DNA from: Helianthus annuus
Lineage: Eukaryota; Streptophyta; Magnoliopsida; Asterales; Asteraceae
Reading direction: 5' to 3'
DNA length: 64,000 nt
NCBI RefSeq assembly: GCF_002127325.2
Contig: NC_035448.2
Coordinates: 61,739,751 to 61,803,750 of the forward strand
In this document: positions 11,036-24,485 of the stretch, piece after piece
Numbering within the stretch: position 1 is the stretch's first letter
How the letters are laid out: the number at the start of each line of letters is the position of its first letter
The notes under the pieces: model-generated
The model's input: the letters and a program-made list of their open reading frames with translations, nothing else
Told to the model about the DNA's origin: nothing
Database searches by the model: none
Position numbers and translations under genes: made by a program

Positions 11036-12978
11036 GAACAAAATTGGTCTTTGGTTTGTCAAAAATCACTATTTCAGTCCATTAGTTTAAAAATTGCGAT
11101 TTCAGTCCCTATGGTTTCACTTTCTTAACCATTTCAGTCCACCTTCGTTAACCCCATCCATTTATTCTGTTAAGTACACGTGAATTGACCATAATGCCCT
11201 TATTAATAAAAAACAAAAAGATATCTAAATGAGTTAATTACTGTTTTCGTCCCTATGGTTTGTCAAAAATCACTATTTCAGTCTCTGTGGTTTCACTTTC
11301 GTAACCATTTCAGTCCAATCTCCTAACACCGTCTATTTTACTGCTAAGTTTTTAATGAAATACCTAAATTACCCTTGTGTTAATTAAATAAAAAACCGTG
11401 GAAATTTAAAAGATTGTATTTTAGGACCCACTTGTGAAAACACAAGCCCACCCCCACTCCATCCTTGCTCTCATTTCCGGCAAAAGTTTCTGGTCATCTT
11501 CTCCGGCATCACAACCCCACCCTCTTATGTCCGGCGACCCATTACCCCACCCCAATTAATATCTTCCTTGCAGCATCAGTTAAAAAAATAACTTTTAAAA
11601 ACAATGCTTACCTGGACATTTTCTAATTCTAAAATCCAAAAAATTAAAATTTTGGAACCATATATGTAAAAATAGTGACAGACTTCTACTTCTACTGAAG
11701 CCATGGTGGGTCGAACCCTACAATCCAATTTAAGTCCATATGTCATAAAACAATAAAATCATATAAATCCAATAATAAAATCATATAAGTCCATATTTAA
11801 TTAACACAAAGGTAATTTAGGTATTTCATTAAAAACCTAACGGTAAAATAGACGGTGTTAGGAGACTGGACTGAAATGGTTACCAAAGTGAAATCACAGG
11901 GACTGAAATAGCAAATTTTAAACTAATGGACTGAAATAGTGATTTTTAACAAACCACAGAGACGAAAACAGTAATTAACTCATTTAGATATCTTTTTGTT
12001 TTTTTATTAACAAGGGCATTATGGTCAATCACGTGTACTTAACAGAATAAATGGATAGGGTTAACGAAGGTGGACCGAAATGGTTACGAAAGTGAAACTA
12101 CAGGGACTGAAATCGCAATTTTTAAACTAATGGACTGAAATAGTGATTTTTGACAAACCACAGGGACGAAAATAGTAATTAACTCTAAAAAACAAAAAGA
12201 TATCTAAATGAGTTAATAACTGTTTCTGTCCCCGTGGTTTGTCAAAAATCACTATTTCAGTCCACTAGTTTAAAAATTGCTATTTCAGTCCCTGTGATTT
12301 CACTTTCGTAACCATTTCAGTCCAGTCTCCTAACACCGTCTATTTTACCGTTAGGTTTTTAATAAAATACCTAAATTACCTTTGTGTTAATTAAATATGG
12401 ACTTATATGATTTTATTATTGGATTTATATGATTTTATTGTTGTATGACATATGGACTTAAATTGGATTGTAGGGTTCGACCCACCATGGCTTCAGTAGA
12501 AGTAGAAGTCTGTCACTATTTTTACATATATGGTTCCAAAATTTTAATTTTGGATTTTAGAATGAGAAAATATCCAGGTAAGCATTATTTTTCAAAGTTA
12601 TTATGTTAATTGATGCTGCTAGGAAGATATTAATTAGGGTGGGGTAATGGGTCGCCGGACATTAAGAGGGTGGGGTTGTGATGCCGGAGAAGATGACCAG
12701 AAACTTTTGCCGGAAATGAGAGTAGGGATGGAGTGGGGTGGCGTAGCGTGGGGTTGTGTTTTAACAAGTGGGTCCTAGAATACAATTCACATGTACTTAA
12801 CAGAATAAATGGATAGGGTTAACGGAGGTGGACTGAAATGGTTACTAAAGTGAAACCACAAGGACTGAAATCGCAATTTTTTATCTAATGGACTAAAATA
12901 GTGATTTTTGACAAACCACAGGGACGAAAACAGTAATTAACTCATTTAGATATCTATTTGTTTTTAATTCATAAGGGC
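11036..12978. repeat. Cluster of inverted copies of a foldback-like repeat
   Basis: A module with the phrases ggtttgtcaaaaatcactat, ttcagtcc and ttctgttaagtacacgtg occurs forward at 11040-11235 and reversed at 11965-12185. A variant ending caccgtctattttac is forward at 11229-11400 and 12210-12400, and reversed at 11805-11965. Between the arms lies a spacer (landmark cccaccatggcttcagtag) that is itself present in both orientations (about 11400-11805 and 12400-12780). The run is interrupted at 12983 by Gypsy-1 and resumes at 36735. Confidence 0.75.
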
Positions 12979-12983
12979 ATTAT

Positions 12984-15783
12984 TGTAACACCCTGTGTTT
13001 TCGAATGTCAAAGTCAAAGTCAAAGTCCAAGTCAAGTTTGACTTCTTTGACTGTAAATAGTCTATTTTATGTTTTTATTGTTCGTATTATGTGGAGTAAG
13101 TGTTGTTTATCAAAGAAATCGAAGTAATCGAATGTTTAATCGACGCGAAACGATTTACGACTGTGAATAATAGGAAGTAACAATGCGATAAAGTTAACCA
13201 ATCAATAATCAAGCTAATCGAATCATCAATCGAACTCGAAACTCGAATCATGCGAATTTGATGTTATATTACGTGTGTGTGTGCCTTATGTATTACATGT
13301 GCGTGCTTACTTTATGTTATGTGTGGTGATCAATCAAATCGAAACTCGAAACTCAATCGAACTCAATCGAAATCTAAATCGAATATGGAATGTAGATGCT
13401 TGTATGTAGATATAGTGGTTGGGATTAAAAGTAATTTGAATAGGAAACTCTATTGTACTCGTATCGTCTTCAATCGAAATATCAGAAATCGTCGCACCGA
13501 ACGCTCAAAACAGGCTGTGGATCGATCAGGCTCCTAGCCGATCGAACAGCCCAGCCGATCGGACAGACTGTCCGATCGAGCAGGCTGTCCGATTGGGATG
13601 CCTGGCCGATCGGCCAGCCCTTTCCTCTTTGGGAAGCCTATAAATAGGCCTGTCATTGTCATTCTTTCCACTTTTGGAAACCCTCTGACCGACCAGCTCG
13701 TGCTCCCCTTCTTTTCCCAGATTTCTTCCGATTTCGGTAAGTTTTCATCCTAAATCTTGTACTTTCTTAATCAATACACACTCCTATACCTTTCTATCTT
13801 TCAAATCTTGATTTCTAACCGTGAAATCATCAAGATCTAAGTATTCTAGGATGATGTCATCATGGTGTTCTTCAAGAACTTCATGTTTTGGCCTCAATCC
13901 ACCAAGAATCACCTGGATCTAGCCGATTTCCACATAAAAACACTAAGATCTACCACAGATCTGAACATTTACATGGTGTGAAGGATTGGAAGAAGGATTT
14001 CCAACTTTCTTTCAACTCTTTTACACTCAATGCCTTCAAACCGGTAGAAACGGAGCTTGAGCCAACTCACTAATCATTCTAATGGTGGTGTGGTTCAAGA
14101 TTCGGATTCTATCTACGAGGTTCACCGATTTCGTGTTAAACGTTAAACTACCGTTCCGAACCGTTCACCGGCCGGACTTGAGTGATTCCTGTCCGAGCAG
14201 GGGAAAACAAGTAAGAACGAAAGTGTCATGGTTCAGCTCGTTGTCAAAATACCTCGATATAACGTCAAGCAATCAGAACAGCCAAGTGTTAGACGAACAG
14301 GCCGACCAGGTCAGGATGCTGACCGATCGAACAGGCTGTTCGAACGAACAGCCCAACGGATCGAACGTGTCAGCCGATCGACCAGGCCAGCCGATCGGCT
14401 AGCAAGTGGCCCCACACTTTAACAATTTCATGATGTGTAGTATTGAATGAAGTGATGTTCGATCGAACGAGCTGTTCGATAACATTACTCATCGGATCAT
14501 GAGATACTATGCTTCAACACTTAATCGATTTTCAACTCATTCGGTGTATTGGAGTGCCACCCGATCGAACATGCTGTCCGATCAGGTGACATCCTGCTGA
14601 GGACTTAATAACGAAGTGTCTAACCGATTGGATTAGCCGGCCGATCGAACGGCCCGTTCGATCGATCGACCTGAAAGGTAAGAACACTTCAATGTTCTCA
14701 AATACTACAACGAAAACTTCAAAAGGACAAGCCATCATACACAAACACATCCTACTCAAAGGAAGAAACAATCCACTCGAACAGTCCAACCAGTCGAGCC
14801 TACCGGCCGATCGAACAGGCTGTCCGAACAGACATTCCAACCGATCGAACCACCCGTTCGATCGAACCTGCTGTTCGATCGACCAGGCTGTTCGACCCAT
14901 CATCACTTATTTCCATTTTACGCGTTACTCATCATTATGCTATCAAACTATTCAGGCTAACCCTACTCTCAAGCGCTCCCTTCAATCCATTAATCAATCG
15001 CTGTGAGTATACTCGAACCCTTTTTGCTTTAGCACTTTTGGGTGTTACATACGTTACTTATCTAAAATCATAATCGATCACACTACTCAACTATTTTAAC
15101 GCTGACCATTCTGCATGTATTACGTGACTAAATGAATGCTTGTTGTTATGTTTACACGTGGAATGCTGTCTACCTGCCTTAACGACGTAGTACTATAGTT
15201 TGGACTCAGCACCCGTTCACACGGGGGTTGTTAAGGACAATTACTTGCATGGATTACGGTGGTAATCATGTATTGCGAACTGTCTCGGACAGTCAACCCG
15301 CAGTCATTGGTATCGATAGATCCATGTCGATAATTAACATGCTTCGTTTTCCTCTGTATACGTGCTGGTTACGCGTAAACAATTTCGAACTCTATATGCT
15401 ATTATCAAACTTGTATGCTCACCTTTACATTTCATGTATTGACTTTATTTTAACGTATGTGACAGGTGTTTAAGATGCATTCTTGCTTGGGAAGCAAGGC
15501 TAGAATAAAGCGTCTAGAGCCCCCAACAAATAGTTGTCTGTAGCAGTCAATCTAGGGGTCTTTAGAAGCAGAAACAATATTATATTTTATTTAAATCTGA
15601 GTTGTCGGAACAGTATATTTGACTAGATGCTTATCTGTAATAACTTTTTTTTTATTATTTGGGATACGGTATGGGACGTATATTTAAACTAAATAGTAAT
15701 GATAGTTGTTGTGGAAACTTCTGGACAATCTGTTTCGCTCAGTGCCATGCCGTGATGATTCCGCCATCGGTTGGGGTGTGACA
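12984..15783 (+). repeat. 5' LTR of Gypsy-1 (2800 bp)
   Basis: It starts tgtaacaccctgtg and ends ggttggggtgtgaca, immediately followed by the primer-binding site. It matches the split 3' LTR closely along its whole length. It contains dense CGATCG-type palindromic clusters (13510-13620, 14325-14400, 14625-14675, 14800-14895) and a TATA box at 13639. Confidence 0.92.
13639..13646 (+). promoter_or_regulatory. TATA box of the Gypsy-1 5' LTR
   Basis: TATAAATA lies just downstream of the first cluster of CGATCG palindromes, in gaagcctataaataggcc. The same sequence is in the 3' LTR at 22351. It is the likely promoter core for retrotransposon RNA. Confidence 0.65.
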
Positions 15784-15785
15784 GA

Positions 15786-15799
15786 TTGGTATCAGAGCC
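15786..15799 (+). other. Primer-binding site of Gypsy-1
   Basis: ttggtatcagagcc lies two bases after the 5' LTR. It is complementary to the 3' end of initiator Met-tRNA, the primer used by many plant gypsy elements. It is not a tRNA gene. Confidence 0.9.
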
Positions 15800-16976
15800 A
15801 TAACTATAGGGAATTAGGCTAGACACGTCCTAGTCCGGGTCGCTGTCGTAGAGACCTAGACTATAGTTAGGAACCAACAGACCAAGCGCACGTGCTATAT
15901 CCTGTTACTCTTCGCTATCACTGCACTCGAATTTTCAAATAGGATCAAGCGATTTAGTCAGGATTAGGTGTGAAAACCGCAAACTCTCGACTAAATTGTT
16001 TGATCAATGCTGATTTTTATCAATTCATCAATGATTTCTTCATTAAACTTTCAGAACCAATGAGGAGAATTATACCAAATCAGGAGTGAAATCCATATTT
16101 TGATGAATAATCTCCTCAATTGTACTAAAACAAGGAAGAAGTTGCTAAGCTAGGGGTGAAACCCTAACCTTGACAATTTGTTCCGGATTTTATTTATCTC
16201 ACCAAAGCCTCGACGGACTCCAACGACCTGAACTCATGAGTATGACCTAGGGAGCGCGTGTTGAATGCCCAAGAATCGAGGCAGAAACGCGATCCCGAAA
16301 GTCGAAAAGTGACGACAAGTGTCGAATCGCTTTGGGTAGTCAATGTCTATTAGCCGCAGACAATCTACCTCTCGATTTTAGGTGTTTCGATTCTGAGCCC
16401 GAAACTGCCGACTCTGATCATTCGTCGATTTTATATGTTTTGTGTGTAGGTATCTGTTTGTGTGTGTTTAAATTTTTGGAGAATTATTCGATTTTTGCTA
16501 TCACTTCGATCGACACACACGAATCGCATTGCTATTCTGTCTGAAGACGCTAACAAGTCGCTGCAAATCTAGACGACATTATGCTACGAAATACGATTAT
16601 ACTATGCTACTCGACATGCTATACGATTATATTATACTATTCGACACGCTATACGACTATACGATGCTACTCGAAAATACTAACCGCGACCGATATATAC
16701 GAACGACACGCGAGCTCTAAATGATAGGTTTCTGTATTCTGACTGCCTCTGTGACTGAATGCGTATGTGCCTCTATGATTCTGTGTTTCTATGTTTATGT
16801 GTTTCTGTGCTCTACGTGCTTATGTGCTTCTGTGATTACGTAAATCGGTGATTATGTGCTTATGTGTTTACGTGATACGTGTTTCGACGTGTTCCTAAGC
16901 TTTAGTGAGTAGTAGACGTGTGAGGTGAGATTCGATTTGTTGTGTCTGAGACCTACGACGATGTCCGTTGCAGACC
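15800..16976 (+). other. Untranslated leader of Gypsy-1
   Basis: About 1.2 kb lies between the primer-binding site and the gag start. It holds short diverged repeats, e.g. ctatgctactcgacatgc and related phrases at about 16595-16680, and gtgcttatgtgcttctgtg-type phrases at 16790-16880. No coding content is recognised. Confidence 0.6.
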
Positions 16977-19900
16977 ATGTCGTCATCTGGACACCGAACC
17001 CCACTTACCCGCCAAGAGAAGAGAGATAAGCGTCTCGCTGCTATCATCGCCAAGCAAGTGGCAAAAGCTGTGAGCGAGGTGTATGAAAACTTCAGCAAAT
17101 CGTCTGAGGAGTCGCGAACCGATGCTCCTAAAGATGCTAACAAGACCGTTTTCAGTTTCAAACAGTTTAAGGCATGCGGACCAAAAGAGTTTACCGGAGA
17201 AGATGGCCCTACCGCCATGTTTCAATGGTTTGATTCAGTTGAAGTCACTCTGCGCTAAAGCAGCTGTCCTGAAAATCTCCGTACCTTAAATGCAACCGGC
17301 GTTTTCCAGTCCCGAGCTCTAGACTGGTGGACGGCCGGACGAAACAAACGTGGGAATGATGCAGCTTATGAGCTGACTTGGGAAGAGCTGAAGGCCATCA
17401 TGATGGATGAATTTTGCCCTCCCCATGAACGCCAAAAGCTGGAGGACGAGTTTTGGAACATCAAGCAGAAGGACGGAGACAACGCTGCTCGCTTCAAACA
17501 GCTTAGCATTATCTATCCCGATCAAGTCAAGACTCCAGACATGGCCATCAAGAAGTACATTCGAGCTCTACCTGATTGTGTTGCCGACTTTGTTCATGCC
17601 GCCAAGACATCATCAATTGAGGAGACCTACTTGCTTGCCGCCGAGATCAATGACAAGCGAGTAAAAGCTGGTTTCTGGGATAAGCCATCCAAGTCTCTGC
17701 ATCAAGCTACTACTGCACCAACAGCCGACTCCACTGCTCAGTCATCCAAGTCATCACGCCGAAAGAAGAAGCACAACAACAGCAGCTCCAGCAATAAGAA
17801 CTATGCTGTCACGACAACTGCCGCTCCCCTGCAAGCCGTACCGGCTCAGCAGCAGTCTCATCACCGACCAGCTCCAGTGACCAATGCACCGCCAGCAAAG
17901 CGTGCTTACACAGGACCCCACCCGCTCTGCCCGACATGCTTATATCATGATCCGGTGGGAACCGCCTGTCGTTTCTGCGCTCACTGCAACCTCTACGGTC
18001 ATTTCACTGCGAACTGTCGATATGGTCCCCGAAACACCGCAGCTCCTGCCGCCGCTCATCAAGCTCTACTCCCAGCCCCTCAAGGCCAAACTGCAGCTCA
18101 AGCACCCGCGGTCAATGCTCGAGTCTGCTTTGCATGTGGTGATCCTAACCACTTTGCAAACATGTGCCCGAACAGGGTGGTGAAACAAGAGCCCCAGCTG
18201 CAGCAGCAGCAGCCTCAGCAGCAGCAACAAGCAGCCCGTGCCAGAACCTTCAACATCAACGCCCGTCAGGCTCAGGCTGACAACAACGTGGTTAATGGTA
18301 TGTTCCTTGTGAATGGTATTTATGCATCATGTTTGTTTGATATTGGAGCCGATAACTGCTTTGTGTCGTTTGAATTCGAGAAGCTCCTTAGTCGTAAGCG
18401 CTCTTATCTCCCCTCGTCATTCGAAGTTGAAGTCGCTACTGGAAGAACTGTCGTCGTTAATTCTATTCTCCGTGATTGTACTCTCGAGCTCAACAATCAT
18501 ATCTTCCCAATCGACCTTATTCCGATGCAACTCGGAAGTTTCGACATCATAGTAGGCATGGACTTTCTTCACGAAAACCATGCTGAAGTTGTGTGCTTTG
18601 ATAAGATGATTCGACTCTCGCTCGCGAATGGTGATCTTTTATGTGTGTACGGTGAAACTGCTTCGAAAGGTCTCAAGCTCATGTCGTGTATCCAAGCTAG
18701 CAGGTATCTCTGCAAGGAATACAGAGCTTTCTTGGCCAACATTGTAGTAGCGGAGAAGGAAAAGAAAAAGAAGACCGAAGTCAAAGACGTTCCAGTGGTT
18801 CGTGAATTTCCTCAGGTGTTCCCTGATGATCTTCCCGGACTACCGCCAAGTCGTGATATCGACTTTCGTATCGACCTCATTCCTGGAGCGAATCCCGCAG
18901 CCAAAGCCCCTTATCGAGTCGCGCCATCCGAAATGAGGGAACTCTCGAACCAACTTCAGGAATTGCTTGAAAAAGGCTTTATTCGCCCGAGCACTTCTCC
19001 TTGGGGCGCGCCAGTCCTCTTCGTTAAAAAGAAGGATGGGTCGTTCAGGATGTTCATCGATTATCGGGAGTTGAATATGCTAACCGTCAAGAACCGTTAC
19101 CCTTTGCCTCGAATCGATGACTCATTTGATCAGCTACAAGGTGCTAAGTGTTTCTCGAAGATCGATCTACGTTCAGGCTATCATCAATTGCGCATTCAAG
19201 AGGAAGACATTCCCAAAACCGCTTTTCGTACTTGATACGGCCATTATGAATTCGTTGTTATGCCCTTTGGTTTAACTAATGCACCCGCGGTTTTCATGGA
19301 TCTGATGAATCGCGTGTGTAAGCCATTTCTAGACCGTTTCGTCATCGTGTTCATCGACGATGTCTTGATCTATTCTAAGTCGAAGACCGAACACGCGCAA
19401 CATCTACGTTTGGTTCTCGAGCTACTCCAGGGGAATCAACTCTATGCCAAGTTCTCCAAGTGTGAATTCTGGCTAGAGGAGGTTCAGTTTCTAGGTCACA
19501 TCGTTAATAGTCAAGGTATTCATTTCGATCCCGCGAAGATTGAAGCAGTTAAGAGTTGGATTACGCCTAAGAACCCGTCCGAAGTTCGTTCTTTTCTCGG
19601 ACTAGCGGGCTATTATCGACGATTTATCGAAGAATTCTCTAAGATCGCTGTGCCGCTTACCGCCCTTACTCATAAAGACAAGCCTTTTGTTTAGGGACTG
19701 AACAAGAGTCCGCCTTTCAAACCCTCAAGCATATGCTTTGCAATGCTCCCGTTCTCACATTGCCCGATGGAAACAACGATTTCATTGCCTATTGTGATGC
19801 TTCCAACCTTGGTCTTGGCTGTGTTCTCATGCAACGAGACAAGGTTATAGCTTACGCATCTCGTCAGCTCAAAATCCACGAGAAGAACTATACAACCCAT

Positions 19901-21598
19901 GATCTCGAGCTAGGCGCAGTTGTTTTTGCATTGAAGATTTGGCGACACTACCTGTATGGTACCAAGTGTACGATCTTCACCGATCACAAGAGTTTACAAC
20001 ACATCTTTAATCAGAAAGAACTTAACATGCGTCAACGCCGATGGGTAGAACTTCTTAACGATTACGACTGTGAGATTCGTTATCACCCAGGCAAGGCAAA
20101 TGTTGTTGCCGACGCGCTCAGCAGACGGAGTTATTTGCTCAGTATTCGCAGTACCCAAGCCCAGCATGATCTCGAAACCCTCATCCGCGAAGCCCAGCAT
20201 GCTTGTTTTAATGAACGCACTTTGAAGAAGGAGAAGATTTATCACGATGGAGCTCAGCTTGTAAGCAAAGCAAATGGGATTTTCTATTATCTAGACCGAA
20301 TTTGGATCCCTAAGCGGACCGATTTGCGAAAGATTATAATGGATGAAGCCCACAAATCCCGATATTCTATTCATCCCGGTGCCGATAAAATGTACCAGGA
20401 TCTTCGTTATAAGTACTGGTGGCCGGGCATGAAACGGGATATTGCTCTCTATGTTGGAAGTTGCCTAACGTGTGCGAGAGTTAAGGCTGAACATCAATGA
20501 CCTTCTGGCTTACTCGAACAACCTCCAATCCCCATATGGAAGTGGGAGAGTATAGTTATGGATTTCATAACCAAACTCCCGCCCACGCCATCAGGTCACG
20601 ACAGCATTTGGGTAATAGTTGATAGTTTGACCAAATCAGCCCACTTTTTGCCAATACGGGAAGACTACAAGGTAGAACGACTAGCCCGAATTTACACCGA
20701 CGAGATCATTTGTAATCATGGTACGCCTCGTGACATCATCTCAGATCGTGACGCTCGGTTTACTTCGCGATTGTGGGAAACGTTTCAAGCCGCTCTTGGT
20801 ACGACGCTTAACCTGAGTACCGCATTCTACCCTCAAACCGACGGGCAGACTGAAAGAACGATCCGCACTCTTGAAAACCTGCTCCGTGCATGTGTCATAG
20901 ACTTTGTTGGTAGTTGGAACAAATACCTACCATTAGTCGAATTCTCGTACAACAACAGCTATCATGCCAGCATACAAATGGCACCATTCGAGGCTTTATA
21001 TGGAAGAAGATGTCGAACGCCTATTGTATGGCACGAGATCGGTCATTCGCAATTAACCGGTCCCAAGTTACTACAAGAAACGACTGACAAAATCCTCCAG
21101 ATTCGAGACAACTTGTCGAAAGCCAGGGATAGACAGAAAAGTTACGCCGATAGAAGACGCAAGCCCCTTGAATTTGACGTTGGCGACTACGTACTCCTAA
21201 AGGTATCACCTTGGAAGGGTGTGGTCAGATTCGGTAAGAAAGGGAAACTAGCGCCTCGATATGTTAGACCTTTTAAGATTCTGGAAAGGATCGGAAAAGT
21301 CGCCTACAGACTCGAACTACCGGAGGAACTTAGTAACGTCCACCTGAATTTCCATGTGTCAAACCTCCGAAAATGCCTAGCTGATCACGATCTGATTGTA
21401 CCTCTCGACGACTTTCAGGTCAACGAAACGCTACACTTCGTGGAAAAGCCAGTCGAAATCATGGATCGCCAAACTAAGTAACTCAGACGCTCACGCATCC
21501 CTATCGTGAAAGTCCGATGGGAAGGCAAACGAGGCGCAGAGTTCACTTGGGAACTCGAAAGCGACATAAAGGCTAAGTACATGCAGTTGTTTAAATGA
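16977..21598 (+). pseudogene. Gypsy-1 gag-pol polyprotein, inactivated
   Basis: The start chosen is ATG at 16977 (MSSSGHRTPLTRQEK). One reading frame runs to 19694 and, after a one-base loss near 19695-19699, a second frame runs to TGA at 21596-21598, about 1540 codons in all. Domains in order are gag; two CCHC knuckles ([14 protein letters not shown] near 17975-18015, [14 protein letters not shown] near 18125-18168); protease (LFDIGADN, where Ser/Thr is usual instead of Ile); reverse transcriptase ([24 protein letters not shown]); RNase H ([20 protein letters not shown]); integrase (HHCC finger, then ISDRDARF and GQTERT); and a C-terminal VKVRWEG...FTWELE motif. In-frame stops are at 17256 (TAA), 19233 (TGA), 19692 (TAG), 20498 (TGA) and 21479 (TAA). 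It cannot make a functional polyprotein. Confidence 0.93.
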
Positions 21599-21679
21599 AG
21601 ATCTGAAGCGAGAAATTTGTAAAATAATTCACGGTGCTATGTAGCTTCGAGCCTAATTTCGGGACGAAATTCCCTAAAC

Positions 21680-21689
21680 AAGGGGAGGC
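21680..21689 (+). other. Polypurine tract of Gypsy-1
   Basis: aaggggaggc directly precedes the 3' LTR. The phrase ttcgggacgaaattcccta just upstream also occurs before the LTR at 45842, so the two elements are related. Confidence 0.8.
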
Positions 21690-24477
21690 TGTAACACCCC
21701 GTGTTTTCGAATGTCAAAGTCAAAGTCAAAGTCCAAGTCAAGTTTGACTTCTTTGATTGTAAATATTCTATTTTATGTTTTTATTGTTCGTATTATGTGG
21801 AGTAAGTGTTGTTTATCAAAGGAATCGAAGTAATCGAAAGTTTAATCAACGCGAAACGATTTACGACTGTGAATAGTAGGAAGTAACAATGCGATAAAGT
21901 TAACCAATCAATAATCAAGCTAATCGAATCATCAATCGAACTCGAAACTCGAATCACGCGAATTTGGTGTTATATTACGTGTGTGTGTGCCTTATGTGTT
22001 ACCTGTGCGTGCTTACTTTATGTTATGTGTGGTGATCAATCAAATCGAAACTCGAAACTCAATCGAACTCAATCGAAATCGAAATCGAATATGGAATGTA
22101 GATGCTTGTATATAGATATAGTGGTTGGGATTAAAAGTAATTTGAATAGGAAACTCTATCGTACTCATATCGTCTTCAATCGAAATCGAAATATCAGAAA
22201 TCGTCGCACCGAACGCTCAAAACAGGCTGTGGATCGATCAGCCTCCTAGCCGATCGAACAGCCCAGCCGATCGGACAGACTGTCCGATCGAGCAGGCTGT
22301 CCGATCGGGATGCCTGCCCGATCGGCCAGCCCTTTCCTCTTTGGGAAGCCTATAAATAGGCCTGTCATTGTCATTCTTTCCACTTTTGGAAACCCTCTGA
22401 CCGACCAGCTCATGCTCCCCTTCTTTTCCCAGATTTCTTCCGATTTCGGTTAGTTTTCATCCTAAATCTTCTAATTTCTTGATCAATACACACTCCTACA
22501 CCTTTCTATCTTTCAAATCTTGATTTCTAACTGTGAAATCATCAAGATCTAAGTATTCTAGGATGATGTCATCATGGTGTTCTTCAAGAACTTCATGTTT
22601 TGGCCTCAATCCACCAAGAATCACATGGATCTAGCCGATTTCCACATAAAAACACTGAGATCTACCACAGATCTGAACATTTACATGGTGTGAAGGATTG
22701 GAAGAAGGATTTTCAACTTTTTTTCAACTCTTTTACACTCAATGCCTTCAAACCGGTAGAAACGGAGCTTGAGCCAACTCACTAATCATTCTCATGGTGG
22801 TGTGGTTCAAGATTCGGATTCTATCTACGAGGTTTACCGATTTCGGGTTAAACGTTAAACTACCGTTCCGAACCGTTCACCGGCCGGACTTGGGTGATTC
22901 CTGTCCGAGCAGGGGAAAACAAGTAAGAACGAAAGTGTCATGGTTTAGCTCGTTGTCAAAATACCTCGATATAATGTCAAGCAATCAGAACAGCCAAGTG
23001 TTAGACGAACAGGCCGACCAGGTCAGGATGCTGACCGATCGACCAGGCCAGCCGATCGGCTAGCAAGTGGCCCCACACTTTGACAATTTCATGATGTGTA
23101 GTATTGAACGAAGTGATGTTCAATCGAACGAGCTGTTCGATAACATTACTCATCGGATCATGAGATACTATGCTTCAACACTTAATCGATTTTCAACTCT
23201 TTCGGCGTATTGGAGTGCAACCCGATCGAACATGCTGTCCGATCAGGTGACATCCTGCTGAGGACTTAATAACGAAGTGTCTAACCGATCGGATAAGCCG
23301 GCCGATCGAACGACCCGTTCGATCGATCGACCTGAAAGGTAAGAACACTTGTTCTCAAATACTACAACGAAAACTTCAAAAGGACAAGCCATCATACACA
23401 AACTGTGACACCTGTGTCACTTTAACCATCAAACAAATTCCAAAACAATGAAATATTGTATCCCATACTTGGGATTCGTAAAAATATGTGTATCATTTGC
23501 ACACATCAACTCTTGTTCGATTTTAAGCTTTAAATCGCTCTGTGGAGGGTTATACGCGCTCTGATGCGTAAAAATAACCAGTTTAATCCAACGAACACTC
23601 CAGGATAGTGACATAGGCTTGACATACCTTAAATAACTTTTACATAACTTAGAAATAAGTTTTGAAGGCTTTGGTATGGCAAAAACAAGTTAATTCGCTT
23701 ACAGGGACTAAACTTGACAAACTGCGAAAGTATGCCAATTTGAACTGTAACAAACATTCCGGAACATGTCCATAAGTTAAAAATACCATAAATATCCTTT
23801 ACATAGCTTAGAAATAGGCTTTGAGGGGTTTGGTATGCTAAAACAAACTTTTGGATCATTCAGGGGCTAAAAGTGTCAAAAAGTGCACAAGTTTGCACTT
23901 TCGCGCATAACTTACATTCTGAATACATCCGGACATCCAAAAATTTATGTAAGCATCCTAATATTATGCCTTAGTATTTGGCATGATAAAAATCCATTCG
24001 TCGCGTCATTTGGATCGTCTTTCGCGCTTATGCGCATTCCGTCGTAATTAAGCGAACATCGCGATCGTACGGCCAAACGAACCAACATCCGACATATTTT
24101 TGGACATGTTTCATGTCCACAATGTTTAGGCATCATTTTATGGCCTTAAAGTTTGCTTTACGGGCCTTAGAAGTGTCGGAAATGGCTTAAATACGCGACA
24201 GGGACCAAAACTGTAAATTCTACAAGTGGTGCAGATCAGACAGGGCCAGGCGGGGCGCTTAAGGATTGACCAAATCCTTACGCGGGGCACGTCAGACTAG
24301 CAGATCAGATAAGATCGATTAGTCAGCGATCTCAGCTGATTAAACCTCGTCCACATGTTTTCACTTGCCCTTTCAGCTCACTAAGGGGCATTTTCAGTAA
24401 CCACAAGTTTGCGACAAGTGTACGCACGAGATTCGATCACGTTTTTCAAGAAACGATCCTAACGGCTTTGCTTTTCC

Positions 24478-24485
24478 TATAAATA
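24478..24485 (+). promoter_or_regulatory. TATA box of the solo LTR
   Basis: TATAAATA in ttttcctataaatacccc, followed about 40-70 bases later by an aagctctaagttgg region that could be the RNA start. Inferred from sequence only. Confidence 0.5.

Noticed and set aside
16895..17225. Minus-strand open frames of 80 and 107 codons
   Set aside because: They lie antisense to the gag region, whose plus-strand reading is recognisable.
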